Positions 15,149-23,167 of a stretch of 42,774 nt of DNA are shown here, piece by piece. Under the pieces are notes generated by a model. That model did no database searches. It saw only the letters and a list, made by a program, of their open reading frames with translations, and had not been told where the DNA came from. Origin of the DNA: Bacillota bacterium (GTDB taxonomy: Bacteria; Bacillota; Clostridia; Peptostreptococcales; Anaerovoracaceae); the NCBI GenBank assembly GCA_029239605.1, contig JARBUO010000024.1, positions 1-42,774 on the forward strand, read 5' to 3'. The stretch's first letter is position 1. Every line of letters starts with the position of its first letter. The translations under genes and the position numbers were made by a program.

Positions 15149-16678
15149 TCAGTTTGATGTTGGGAGCCCAAGACGTTGGAACTGTTCCGAAGGGCTGTCG
15201 TGCCGCTTCATGCAATCCGCCAGCTTTGCCGCATAGCCAGCCTCCAGTTCCGCATTACGAATCGGATTCTGCTGATCATAGTCCTCGCTGAGGTTGAACA
15301 GAAGGTTTTCACCGTTGTGATCCGACCGTTTGCTGAACTCCTGGGACGGATTGTTGTAATGAATCACATCTGCCGGGAAGCGGTAAACAGGGTAATCTGT
15401 ATAAGGAAGGAATTTTCCCATCTCGATTTTATCGTAATCTTTGGGATCAATGCTGTCAGCACCGAGAGACTGCCTCAATATGGTCGGCATTCCGGCATAA
15501 AGATAAAGGGGCCGGTTCTCTTCGCTTGCCGCCGCTCTTATGTAAGTGTAAATGCCATCGGTATAGCCTACGCTTTTTCCGTAATATCCATAGATAATGC
15601 CGTCCCGCAGCACTTCCTGCTCTCGCCGCAGCAGCGGCAGCAGGGATTTCCCATGAAGCGGATAATGAAGCACTGAATCCGGTACATCGTAAAACTCCAT
15701 CAGGGTGGGCAGAATATCAATGTTCTGGGTCAGAGCATTGCAGCGGCCGGCCTGTACTCCTGGAGCCGCAATGACCAGAGGAATGTGAAAAACTTCATTA
15801 TAAGGAGGCATATAGTTCTTTGCCATATAGCCGTGTTCTCCCAGCAAGTATCCGTGATCCGTGGTAAAGATCACCATGGTGTCTTCCCAAAGATTATTTT
15901 GATCCATTACATCCAGCAGTTTCCCAATATACCGGTCCGTCATGGTCAGCAGTGCCTTATACCGGAGGTTCAAGTCCTTTGTCTCTTCTTCCGTAAAGAT
16001 GTTCGGCTCATAGGTGGGCCAGAAGACGTCGCTTGCGGTTTGCTCTTCCTCATAAAGGTCAACATATTCCTTCGGTACATCAAAGGGTTCATGGGGATCG
16101 AAGGTTTCAATCCAGAGGAGGAAATTATCTGCACCGGCATTCTCTTCAAGCCAGTCCGTAGCCTTTGTCAGTGTCTGTACGCTAGGATAATCCTGTTCTC
16201 CTTGCACCTTTGCCCGGTTTGCCCGATAAGACTCTGCATAGGTACCCTTATAGCCATCCGGCTTGCAGTCCGACCGGATGCCGCCCTTGTCGGGATTGAT
16301 GCTCCAGGGATCAAACTCCTGTCCTCTGATCACATCCCAGCAGGTAAAACTATTGATATAATTTTCTCCCCCGGGCATTAGATAGAGGGAGTGGTCGGTA
16401 AACATCTGAGAGTGTACATTTCCATGACCCAGAATTCGACCAAGGGGGTAGTCAAAAGGCTCAATCCCTCCCCATGGGCGTTCAAGGAAACCGAGCCGTC
16501 CTGTCATAATGTCCCGGCGTGCCGGCATGCAGGGAGCCGAGCCGCACCAGTGGTTGTCAAAGATCATTCCCCGCTCCGCCAGCCGGTTCAGGTTGGGCGT
16601 AATGGCGGGATTGGCAGAGCCGTATAATTCCAGCGCTCTGCGGTTTGTTGTATCGCAAAGGATAAAGATCGATTTCAA
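15149..16678 (-). CDS. Type I Cys-sulfatase, copy 1 (cytoplasmic)
   Basis: Formylglycine-dependent sulfatase of the alkaline phosphatase superfamily, 509 residues. The activation motif CMPARRDIMTG starts at Cys50 and fits CxPxRx4TG exactly. The metal-site strand MKSIFILCDTTN is at the N terminus and the second metal motif is FTTDHGYLLGEHG. There is no signal peptide, so it should work in the cytoplasm. It starts at TTG 16678 with AAGGAGATG upstream. It is clearly related to, but more distant from, copies 2 and 3, which suggests a different specificity. Phosphonate monoester hydrolases share the motif, so a phosphoester substrate is not excluded. Past the TGA, 15105-15130 resembles a second, in-frame-like C terminus. 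Confidence 0.88.
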   Translation of the reverse strand: MKSIFILCDTTNRRALELYGSANPAITPNLNRLAERGMIFDNHWCGSAPCMPARRDIMTGRLGFLERPWGGIEPFDYPLGRILGHGNVHSQMFTDHSLYLMPGGENYINSFTCWDVIRGQEFDPWSINPDKGGIRSDCKPDGYKGTYAESYRANRAKVQGEQDYPSVQTLTKATDWLEENAGADNFLLWIETFDPHEPFDVPKEYVDLYEEEQTASDVFWPTYEPNIFTEEETKDLNLRYKALLTMTDRYIGKLLDVMDQNNLWEDTMVIFTTDHGYLLGEHGYMAKNYMPPYNEVFHIPLVIAAPGVQAGRCNALTQNIDILPTLMEFYDVPDSVLHYPLHGKSLLPLLRREQEVLRDGIIYGYYGKSVGYTDGIYTYIRAAASEENRPLYLYAGMPTILRQSLGADSIDPKDYDKIEMGKFLPYTDYPVYRFPADVIHYNNPSQEFSKRSDHNGENLLFNLSEDYDQQNPIRNAELEAGYAAKLADCMKRHDSPSEQFQRLGLPTSN

Positions 16679-16769
16679 AATATCATCTCCTTGATTTCAT
16701 AATACCAATGTACGTTCTCGAAAGAACTATTTCAGGAACGTGCCCCTTTTGTTACTTCTGCATCTCTTT

Positions 16770-18305
16770 CTACAAGCCGAGCCTGACATACTGTTCCTTG
16801 GGACTATCATGCTCCGCCATGGCTCTCCGAAGTTTTTCCATGCAGCGTGCTTCCAGCTCCGTATCGTTGATAGGATTCTGCTGACCATAATCCTCGGCAA
16901 GGTCAAATATCAGATTTCCGGGAATGTAATTGTTAATTCGATGGAATGCCAGCGCGTTGTTGTTCCAACGGCAGTGAGCAGCCGCTACTTTATAAACCGG
17001 GTAATTGGTCCATGTTAGATACCGATCCATCTCCATGGTTTCGATATCTTCCTCACTCATGGTATCGTAACCGATGTAAGCGTTCAAAACAGACATCATG
17101 GCACCGTAGATATGCAAAGGTTCATTTTCCTCAGCCGATTTGCATCTCATATAGAGGTATCGTCCGTCATATACGTTTACGGTCTTTCCAAACACACCAA
17201 AAATGATTTCATCTCTTAGCTTTTCAGCATTCCTGTTCAACAGAGGCCAGAGACTTTTTCCATGCATTTTGTTGCGGCAGTGCGAAAGCGGCACGCCGAA
17301 GGTTTCCAGCATGGTGGGAAAGATGTCGATGTTCTCTGTTAAAGCGCTGCAGCGCCCCGGTTTGACACCGGGAGCCGCAGTAAGCAATGGAATGTGGAAA
17401 ACTTCGTTATAGTCAGGCATATAGCATTTCGCCATAAAGCCGTGTTCCCCAAGCATATATCCGTGGTCCGTGGTCAGTATCACCATGGTGTCTTTCCAAA
17501 GATCATGCTGATCAAGAACATCAAGGATTTTCCCCAGGTATTCGTCAGTCATGGTTACAAGGGCCTTGTAACGCTTTCGAAAATATTGAATCTGCTCCGG
17601 CGTATAGTTGTCCGCAGGAATGTAATCCGGCCAATAGGGATCCCCCGGGCCGGGGTTTTCTCCCTCATAAAGCTTGAGATATTCTTCCGGCACATCAAAG
17701 GGCTCATGAGGATCAAAGCCCTCCACCCAGAGCATGAAATTGTCACTGTCGTGATTTGCTTCCAGCCATTTCGCGGCGGCATTGAAGGTTCTTGGGGTGG
17801 AATACTGCTCCTTGTCTCCGGCGTAAAGTGCCTTTGACGTTTCATAGGAGTGGGAATACAAGCCGCTGAAATCAACGGGTTTTTCTGATTTTGGAATTCC
17901 TCCTCTATCAGGACCCCAAAAGATCGTATCATGCTCGGTTCCCCTGTGGAGATTCCATGATGTGAAATGCCCCCAATAGTTCTCTCCGCCCCGTTCCGCA
18001 TAGTGAAAATGGTCGGTCTCCATGTGGGTATATACATTGTTTTCCGCAAGCAGCATTGGCAGCGTATGGTCGTAGGGTTCGATGCCTCCCCAGGGCCGTT
18101 CCAAAAAATTTAGCCTGCCGGTCATGATATCCCGGCGGGCCGGCATACAAGGCGCCGAGCCGCACCAATGGTTATCAAATACCATGCTTCGCTTTGCCAG
18201 GCGGTCTATATTGGGTGTTACCGCCGTTTCCGCCCTATCGCAACAATCGTAGCAACTGAGAAAACGCCGGTTCAGACTGTCTGCCAGGATAAAAATAGTT
18301 TTCAA
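16770..18305 (-). CDS. Type I Cys-sulfatase, copy 2 (cytoplasmic)
   Basis: Formylglycine-dependent sulfatase, 511 residues, closely similar over its whole length to copy 3 (about three quarters identical by eye). Modified cysteine: Cys53 in CGSAPCMPARRDIMTG. Metal motifs: N-terminal FILADSLN and TTDHGYMLGEHG. The ERPWGGIEPYDHTLPMLL and ETDHFHYAERGGENYWGHF segments are shared with copy 3 and probably line the substrate pocket. No signal peptide. Starts at TTG 18305 with GAGGAGATG upstream. It lies 55 bp after copy 3 and 91 bp before copy 1 in the same operon. Compared with copy 3, the Cys-rich LSCYDCCDRAETA insert near residue 20 is distinct. Confidence 0.9.
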   Translation of the reverse strand: MKTIFILADSLNRRFLSCYDCCDRAETAVTPNIDRLAKRSMVFDNHWCGSAPCMPARRDIMTGRLNFLERPWGGIEPYDHTLPMLLAENNVYTHMETDHFHYAERGGENYWGHFTSWNLHRGTEHDTIFWGPDRGGIPKSEKPVDFSGLYSHSYETSKALYAGDKEQYSTPRTFNAAAKWLEANHDSDNFMLWVEGFDPHEPFDVPEEYLKLYEGENPGPGDPYWPDYIPADNYTPEQIQYFRKRYKALVTMTDEYLGKILDVLDQHDLWKDTMVILTTDHGYMLGEHGFMAKCYMPDYNEVFHIPLLTAAPGVKPGRCSALTENIDIFPTMLETFGVPLSHCRNKMHGKSLWPLLNRNAEKLRDEIIFGVFGKTVNVYDGRYLYMRCKSAEENEPLHIYGAMMSVLNAYIGYDTMSEEDIETMEMDRYLTWTNYPVYKVAAAHCRWNNNALAFHRINNYIPGNLIFDLAEDYGQQNPINDTELEARCMEKLRRAMAEHDSPKEQYVRLGL

Positions 18306-18360
18306 ATATGATCATCTCCTCGAACGGCCGATTCTCATGAATCGGTCAGGAATTACGCCG

Positions 18361-19914
18361 CTATAACCTTGTGATCAGCTCTGGAACTTCAAGTCCAAGC
18401 CTGACAAACTGATCCTCCGGGCTGTCGTGCTCCACCATGCACCTGCGAAGCTTCTCAATGCATTCTGCCTCCAGGCCTTCATCTTTCATGGGATTTTCCT
18501 GTTGGTAATCCTGCGAAAGATCAAAGAGCAGATTTCCCGGTACGAAGTTGTTGATGGAGTGAAACGCCAGGGAGTTGCCCGTCCAGTGGCAGTATTGCGC
18601 CGGAACCTTGTATACCGGATAGTTGGTCCAGGAAAGATATCGTCCTGTTTCGATCCTGTCGATGTCTTCCTTTTCCATGGTGTCAAGGCCTATGTAGTTG
18701 TTCAATACCGCCATCATCGATCCGTAGATATTCAGCGGCTCATTTTCCGGATGCGCTTTGCTTCTCATGTACAGATACCGCCCGTCAAACACATTGACGG
18801 TCTTGCCGAAAAGGCCGAAGAGGATTTCATCCCGAACCTTGTCCTGCTCGCGCTTCAAAAGAGGATACAGGCTCTTTCCGTGGATCTTATTGCGGCAGTT
18901 CGAAAGGGGCACGCCGTAGGTTTCCAGCATGGTTGGAAACATATCAATGTTTTCCGTCAGTGCGCTGCAGCGTCCCGCTGAGACCCCAGGTGCCGCGATC
19001 AGCATCGGAATGTGATGGATTTCATTGTAGTCGGGCATATAATTTTTTGCCATGAATCCGTGCTCGCCCAGAAAATATCCGTGATCTGTGGTAAGAATCA
19101 CCATGGTGTCCTTCCACATATCGTTCTGATCAATGACATCAAGAATTTTTCCCAGATACTCGTCGGTCATGGTTACCAGCGCCTTGTAGCGCTTGCGAAA
19201 ATATTTGATCTGCTCCGGTGTATATTGATCCGCAGTGGTATAATCCGGCCAGTAAGGATCTCCGGGGCCCGGATTTTCTCCCTCGTAAAGCTCCAGGTAT
19301 TCCTTGGGCACATCGAAGGGCTCGTGGGGGTCAAAGCCTTCTACCCACAGCATAAAATTGTCTGCCTCATGATTTGCTTCAAGCCACTTTGCCGCCGCAT
19401 TGAAGGTTCTGGGCGTGGAATATTTCTCTTTGTCACCGGCAAGAACCGCTCTGGTGGTCTCATAGGATGCGGAATAAATTCCGCTGAAATCGGCGGGCTT
19501 TTCCTGCTTCGGAATTCCTCCACGGTCCGGTCCCCAGAAGATCGTATCGTGCTCAGTTCCCCTATGAAGGTTCCAGGATGTGAAATGCCCCCAGTAGTTT
19601 TCGCCGCCTCGCTCCGCATAGTGGAAGTGATCGGTTTCCATATGAGTATATACATTTTTTTCATTTAAAAGCATCGGGAGGGTATGGTCAAAGGGCTCGA
19701 TTCCGCCCCAGGGCCGATCCAGAAAATTCAGTCTCCCCGTCAGGATATCACGGCGGGCCGGCATACAGGGTGCAGAGCCGCACCAGTGATTGTCAAAGAC
19801 CATGCTTCTCTTTGCCAAACGGTCAATATTGGGTGTAATCGCTCTTTCCACAGCGCCGTAGCAATTGAGAAAGCGGCGGTTTAGGCTGTCCGCCAATATA
19901 AAAATTGTCTTCAT
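18361..19914 (-). CDS. Type I Cys-sulfatase, copy 3 (cytoplasmic), coupled to the ABC genes
   Basis: Formylglycine-dependent sulfatase, 517 residues. The activation motif CMPARRDILTG starts at Cys50; metal motifs are FILADSLN at the N terminus and TTDHGYFLGEHG. No signal peptide or membrane helix, so the ester must be imported before hydrolysis. Its ATG is only four bases after the stop of the upstream ABC ATPase, which implies co-transcription and probably translational coupling. This physical link ties sulfate-ester cleavage to the importer. The C terminus is longer than in copy 2 (ends GLEVPELITRL). Substrate unknown; a role as phosphonate or phosphate monoester hydrolase is the main alternative. 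Confidence 0.9.
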   Translation of the reverse strand: MKTIFILADSLNRRFLNCYGAVERAITPNIDRLAKRSMVFDNHWCGSAPCMPARRDILTGRLNFLDRPWGGIEPFDHTLPMLLNEKNVYTHMETDHFHYAERGGENYWGHFTSWNLHRGTEHDTIFWGPDRGGIPKQEKPADFSGIYSASYETTRAVLAGDKEKYSTPRTFNAAAKWLEANHEADNFMLWVEGFDPHEPFDVPKEYLELYEGENPGPGDPYWPDYTTADQYTPEQIKYFRKRYKALVTMTDEYLGKILDVIDQNDMWKDTMVILTTDHGYFLGEHGFMAKNYMPDYNEIHHIPMLIAAPGVSAGRCSALTENIDMFPTMLETYGVPLSNCRNKIHGKSLYPLLKREQDKVRDEILFGLFGKTVNVFDGRYLYMRSKAHPENEPLNIYGSMMAVLNNYIGLDTMEKEDIDRIETGRYLSWTNYPVYKVPAQYCHWTGNSLAFHSINNFVPGNLLFDLSQDYQQENPMKDEGLEAECIEKLRRCMVEHDSPEDQFVRLGLEVPELITRL

Positions 19915-19918
19915 ATGT

Positions 19919-20662
19919 TTACCACCACTTGATCAGTTCCGTTACCTCGTTTCGGACCTTGACAAATTCAGGGTCCACAACGTTTCTGGGCCTCGGAAGA
20001 TGATTTTCCAGATTGCGCTTTATGGTTGTAGGTTTATTGGTAAGAACCAGAATATTCTCGCTGAGATAAACGGCCTCTTCAATGTTATGGGTAATGAAAA
20101 TAACCGTCGTCCCCGTCTTCTTCCAGAGCTTCAAAAGCTCATCCTCCAGCTTGAACCGCAGTTCTACATCCAGCTGGCCGTAGGGTTCGTCCATAAGCAA
20201 AAGCTCTGGTTTTGTGGCGAAGGCTCTGGCGATAACGACACGCTGAATCATGCTGGTGGAGAGTTCAACGGGATAGTAGTTTCTATAATCCATCAAGCCT
20301 ACCATTTCCAGAACCTCATCTACCTCCCGGCGGATGGTTTCCTTGTCCACTCCTTTGATTTCCAGGCCGAAGGCAACATTCTGTTCCACAGTCAGCCAGG
20401 GCATGGTGGAGTACTCCTGAAAAATATAGGCAACATTATGCTTTTTCAAATTTACCGGCTCATTATTGACCAGTATTTCACCTGAGGTGGGTTCGTAAAG
20501 CTTGGTGATACAGTTTAAAAAGGTGGTCTTTCCGCAGCCTGTAGGTCCAACGATACAAAGGAATTCCCCCTTGTGAACGTCGAAGGAGATATCGTCCAGC
20601 ACCAGCAGATCGCCGAATTTCTTCGTCATATTCCGCACCTTAACTTTGATATTGTCCGTCAT
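19919..20662 (-). CDS. ABC importer ATPase with degenerate signature motif (SsuB/TauB/NrtD type)
   Basis: Cytoplasmic ATPase subunit of a nitrate/sulfonate/taurine-type importer, 247 residues. Walker A GPTGCGKT (39-46), Q-loop Gln82, Walker B LLLMDE with Glu159 and switch His192 (ITHN) are intact. The ABC signature, normally LSGGM/Q, is LSTSM (134-138). Its partner encoded just upstream has the opposite pattern, so the pair likely forms one working and one degenerate ATP site. GAGAGGAG precedes the ATG. It starts 13 bp after the partner ATPase gene and ends four bases before sulfatase copy 3. Confidence 0.92.
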   Translation of the reverse strand: MTDNIKVKVRNMTKKFGDLLVLDDISFDVHKGEFLCIVGPTGCGKTTFLNCITKLYEPTSGEILVNNEPVNLKKHNVAYIFQEYSTMPWLTVEQNVAFGLEIKGVDKETIRREVDEVLEMVGLMDYRNYYPVELSTSMIQRVVIARAFATKPELLLMDEPYGQLDVELRFKLEDELLKLWKKTGTTVIFITHNIEEAVYLSENILVLTNKPTTIKRNLENHLPRPRNVVDPEFVKVRNEVTELIKWW

Positions 20663-20675
20663 GATAGGCTCCTCT

Positions 20676-21431
20676 CTACAGTGTTTTATCCACGATGGCT
20701 GATATTTCCTCTCTCAGCCGGAGAAATTCCGGATCCACATAGTCCCTGGGCCTTGGCAGATCAATGTTAAATTCCGCCTTGATCGTGGTGGGACAGTTGG
20801 TCATTACGACGATGCGGTTCGCAAGATAGACCGCTTCTTCGATATTGTTGGTTACAAAGACGATTGTCCTCTTTTCTTTCTCCCAGATTCTCATCAGTTC
20901 TTCCTGCATGAGATACCGGGTCTGGGCGTCCAGATGACCGAAAGGTTCATCCATGAACAGTACGGTAGGTTCGATGCAGTAAGCACGGGCAATGCCCACA
21001 CGCTGGCGCATCCCCCCCGATAGCTTTGAAGGAAAGGTATTTTCAAATCCGGTCAGTCCAACAAGATCGATGTAGTACTGGGCTCTCTCTCTGCGCTCCT
21101 TTTTAGGCACACCCTTGGCTTTGAGTCCGTATTCCACATTTCCCATGACGGTAAGCCATGGAAACAGCGCGGTGGCCTGATAGACCACGCCTCGGTCGGG
21201 ACCCGGCTTTTCAACCTTTTTTCCGTCTACCGTTACAACGCCGAAAGAAACGGTTTCAAGCCCTGCCATGACGTTGATCAGTGTTGTTTTTCCGCACTGC
21301 CCGGGACCGAACAGCACCAGCAGCTCATTTTCCGGAACGGTGAGGTTAACGGAACCGATGACATCCACAATGCCCCTCTCGGTTTCAAAACTTTTTTTAA
21401 CGTCTCTACAGACAATGATATCCTTTTTCAT
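20676..21431 (-). CDS. ABC importer ATPase lacking the switch histidine (SsuB/TauB/NrtD type)
   Basis: Second ATPase subunit, 251 residues. Walker A GPGQCGKT (42-49), Q-loop Gln85, a canonical signature LSGGMRQR (137-144) and Walker B VLFMDE (Glu162) are present. The H-loop reads VTNN, so the switch histidine is Asn195 (codon AAC, read directly from the DNA). The start at ATG 21431 is fixed by the ATGA overlap with the stop of the upstream permease; the frame to 21455 is longer but has no ribosome site. Together with the other ATPase it gives a heterodimer with one consensus site. Confidence 0.92.
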   Translation of the reverse strand: MKKDIIVCRDVKKSFETERGIVDVIGSVNLTVPENELLVLFGPGQCGKTTLINVMAGLETVSFGVVTVDGKKVEKPGPDRGVVYQATALFPWLTVMGNVEYGLKAKGVPKKERRERAQYYIDLVGLTGFENTFPSKLSGGMRQRVGIARAYCIEPTVLFMDEPFGHLDAQTRYLMQEELMRIWEKEKRTIVFVTNNIEEAVYLANRIVVMTNCPTTIKAEFNIDLPRPRDYVDPEFLRLREEISAIVDKTL

Positions 21432-22216
21432 TTTCCCCTCTCGCTCCATGAACATAAATTAGCTTCGATCTGGCGCATCATAATGGCAAGGACATAGCCG
21501 ATAATTCCTACCGCAATGATTCCCACAAGAATCTGCACCGAATTATTGGTGTCCTGTCCGGTGATGATGACCCAACCAACACCTTCGGAAGAACGTACCA
21601 TCTCAGCAGCCACTACTGTTGCCCAGGCAGAGCCTAAAGCAATCTGCAGGCCCGCAAAGATATGAGGTACGGAAGCAGGAAGCACAATGGTCATAAAAAT
21701 TCTGCTGTCACTTGCCCCCAGCATTCTTGCTGCTCCGATCAAAACTGGGTCGACGGATTTTGCACCGGAATAGGCATTCATGGTAACGTTGCTGAAGGTG
21801 GCAAGGGCGATGAGGAAGTACTTCGTTAGTTCACCAAGACCAAACCACAGGATTGCAAGGGGAATCCACGCAATAGGCGGGATGGGACGAATGATTTCAA
21901 ATAAAGGTCGGAACATCGCTTCCACAAGTCTGGACCAGCCCATGGTAACGCCCAGAATGATTCCGAGTATGGAAGCCACCACATAGCCTACCATGACCCG
22001 GGAAAGGCTCCACAGGATATGTCCCGGTATGACGTGGGTACCCAGGGGTTCTGTAAAGCTTTTGAAAAACTTCCCAAATACAGTGACGGGGCCGGCCAGT
22101 ACTTTTCCCAGTTCCGTGTCCTTGGTCACAAGGTACCATATCAAAAGGAATGTGGTGATGGAGATTACAGCAAAGATGGTTTTTTCATATTTCGCAGCGT
22201 CTTTAAAACGTCCCAT
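21428..22216 (-). CDS. ABC importer permease (SsuC/TauC type), second
   Basis: Membrane subunit of the importer, 262 residues, with about six helices. The coupling-helix region resembles the BPD_transp_1 EAA loop: AARMLGASDSRIFMTIVLPASVPHIFAGLQIALGSAW. The ATG overlaps the stop of the upstream permease as TAATG, and its own TGA overlaps the ATPase start as ATGA, so all three genes are translationally coupled. The segment PIPPIAWIPLAILWFGLGE is typical of nitrate/sulfonate/taurine permeases. It differs clearly from the other permease, so the channel is a heterodimer. Confidence 0.92.
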   Translation of the reverse strand: MGRFKDAAKYEKTIFAVISITTFLLIWYLVTKDTELGKVLAGPVTVFGKFFKSFTEPLGTHVIPGHILWSLSRVMVGYVVASILGIILGVTMGWSRLVEAMFRPLFEIIRPIPPIAWIPLAILWFGLGELTKYFLIALATFSNVTMNAYSGAKSVDPVLIGAARMLGASDSRIFMTIVLPASVPHIFAGLQIALGSAWATVVAAEMVRSSEGVGWVIITGQDTNNSVQILVGIIAVGIIGYVLAIMMRQIEANLCSWSERGK

Positions 22217-23004
22217 TACATCCTTACCCCCTTCACCACTTTATGTTCAAGAATTGTGAGCAGCCACGCCAGCAATGCGCCAATCGCCCCGATGCTGATC
22301 ATACCCGCAATGATAATGTCAGGTCGGAAAATCCCTCTCGCCTGCTGGATCATAAACCCGAGCCCCTTATTTGAGGCAAGTAGCTCCGCGGCAACAATGG
22401 TGGTCCAGGCGGCACCCAGTGCCACACGAACACCCGTCATCACCAGAGGAAGCGATGTTGGAATGGCAATTCTGGTGAGCAGCTGGAAGTTGGAAGCTCC
22501 GAAGGTCTGGCCAACCCACAGATGAACGTCTCTTGTCTGGCGAATCCCCGTATAGGAATTCAGCACGCAAGGCACGAACGCTGCAAGGAATACAACCACG
22601 ACTTTTGATGTCATGCCGATTCCAAAGATGATGATCATCAGAGGAATCCATGCGATTCCGGGAATCGGACGGAGAAGGTCAAAAATAGGACGGACAAACA
22701 GATCGCACCATTTGTACCAGGACATCAGGATTCCCAGTGGAGTTCCAATCAGGACGCCGAGCAGGTATCCCGACATGGCAATCTTAAGACTCGATCCGAT
22801 ATGCTGGAACATGGTTCCTCCATCGGGAGCTGGGTCTGAAAGCTTTTTAATAAAAGTTTCCGCTACGGTAAGTGGTCCAGGCAGAGTGGAAGAAGTTGTG
22901 ATCTTTAGCACATCTGCAACAAGGAACCACACCCCTAAGAATACAAGGATTGATAAGATTGCGATTACTATGTATTTCATGTTTTTATTTTTTTTCAAGT
23001 TCAT
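22216..23004 (-). CDS. ABC importer permease (SsuC/TauC type), first
   Basis: Membrane subunit, 262 residues, about six helices starting with a hydrophobic segment at 9-31. It contains LRPIPGIAWIPLMIIIFGIGMTSK and the EAA-like loop VGQTFGASNFQLLTRIAIPTSLPLVMTGVRVALGAAW. It is the first gene after the binding protein, separated by 163 bp holding two hairpins. A GAGGTGA ribosome site lies very close to ATG 23004; ATG 22980 is an alternative but has a poorer site. The stop is part of TAATG, coupling it to the next permease. Confidence 0.9.
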   Translation of the reverse strand: MNLKKNKNMKYIVIAILSILVFLGVWFLVADVLKITTSSTLPGPLTVAETFIKKLSDPAPDGGTMFQHIGSSLKIAMSGYLLGVLIGTPLGILMSWYKWCDLFVRPIFDLLRPIPGIAWIPLMIIIFGIGMTSKVVVVFLAAFVPCVLNSYTGIRQTRDVHLWVGQTFGASNFQLLTRIAIPTSLPLVMTGVRVALGAAWTTIVAAELLASNKGLGFMIQQARGIFRPDIIIAGMISIGAIGALLAWLLTILEHKVVKGVRM

Positions 23005-23027
23005 TCACCTCATGGACAGTTGCTTTA

Positions 23028-23079
23028 GGGAAGTACTGATGATTACCGCCAAGCTTCTGATCAGTAAATCAGTACCCCC
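23028..23079. repeat. Hairpin repeat TTAGGGAAGYACTGAT, copy 1
   Basis: GGGAAGTACTGAT (23028-23040) pairs with ATCAGTACCCCC (23068-23079) around a 27-base loop. The left arm matches the minus-strand sequence at 33567-33584 (TTAGGGAAGCACTGAT), where it also forms a hairpin. Copy 1 lies in the binding protein-permease spacer. Confidence 0.5.
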
Positions 23080-23090
23080 TGATAAATAAT

Positions 23091-23147
23091 AAAGGGATTC
23101 TCAATGACGGTTTTTCTGGTGAAGGCACTTCGTCCCGGAATCCCTTT
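23091..23147 (-). terminator. Intercistronic hairpin after the binding-protein gene
   Basis: AAAGGGATTC (23091-23100) pairs with GAATCCCTTT (23138-23147); the 37-base loop can pair further (ACG/CGT). Only a weak T tract follows on minus, which fits partial termination or 3'-end protection, so that the binding protein is made in excess of the permeases. Confidence 0.65.
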
Positions 23148-23167
23148 AAAATTACAAACGCTCTTGC

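Noticed and set aside
16770-19914. Sulfatase copies 2 and 3 as an assembly duplication
   Set aside because: They differ at many positions throughout, including indels near residue 20 and at the C terminus, so they are distinct genes.
15176-20485. Long plus-strand open frames opposite the sulfatases and ATPases (up to about 218 codons)
   Set aside because: They mirror the minus-strand genes, have no ribosome sites or family motifs, and the minus frames carry complete catalytic motifs.
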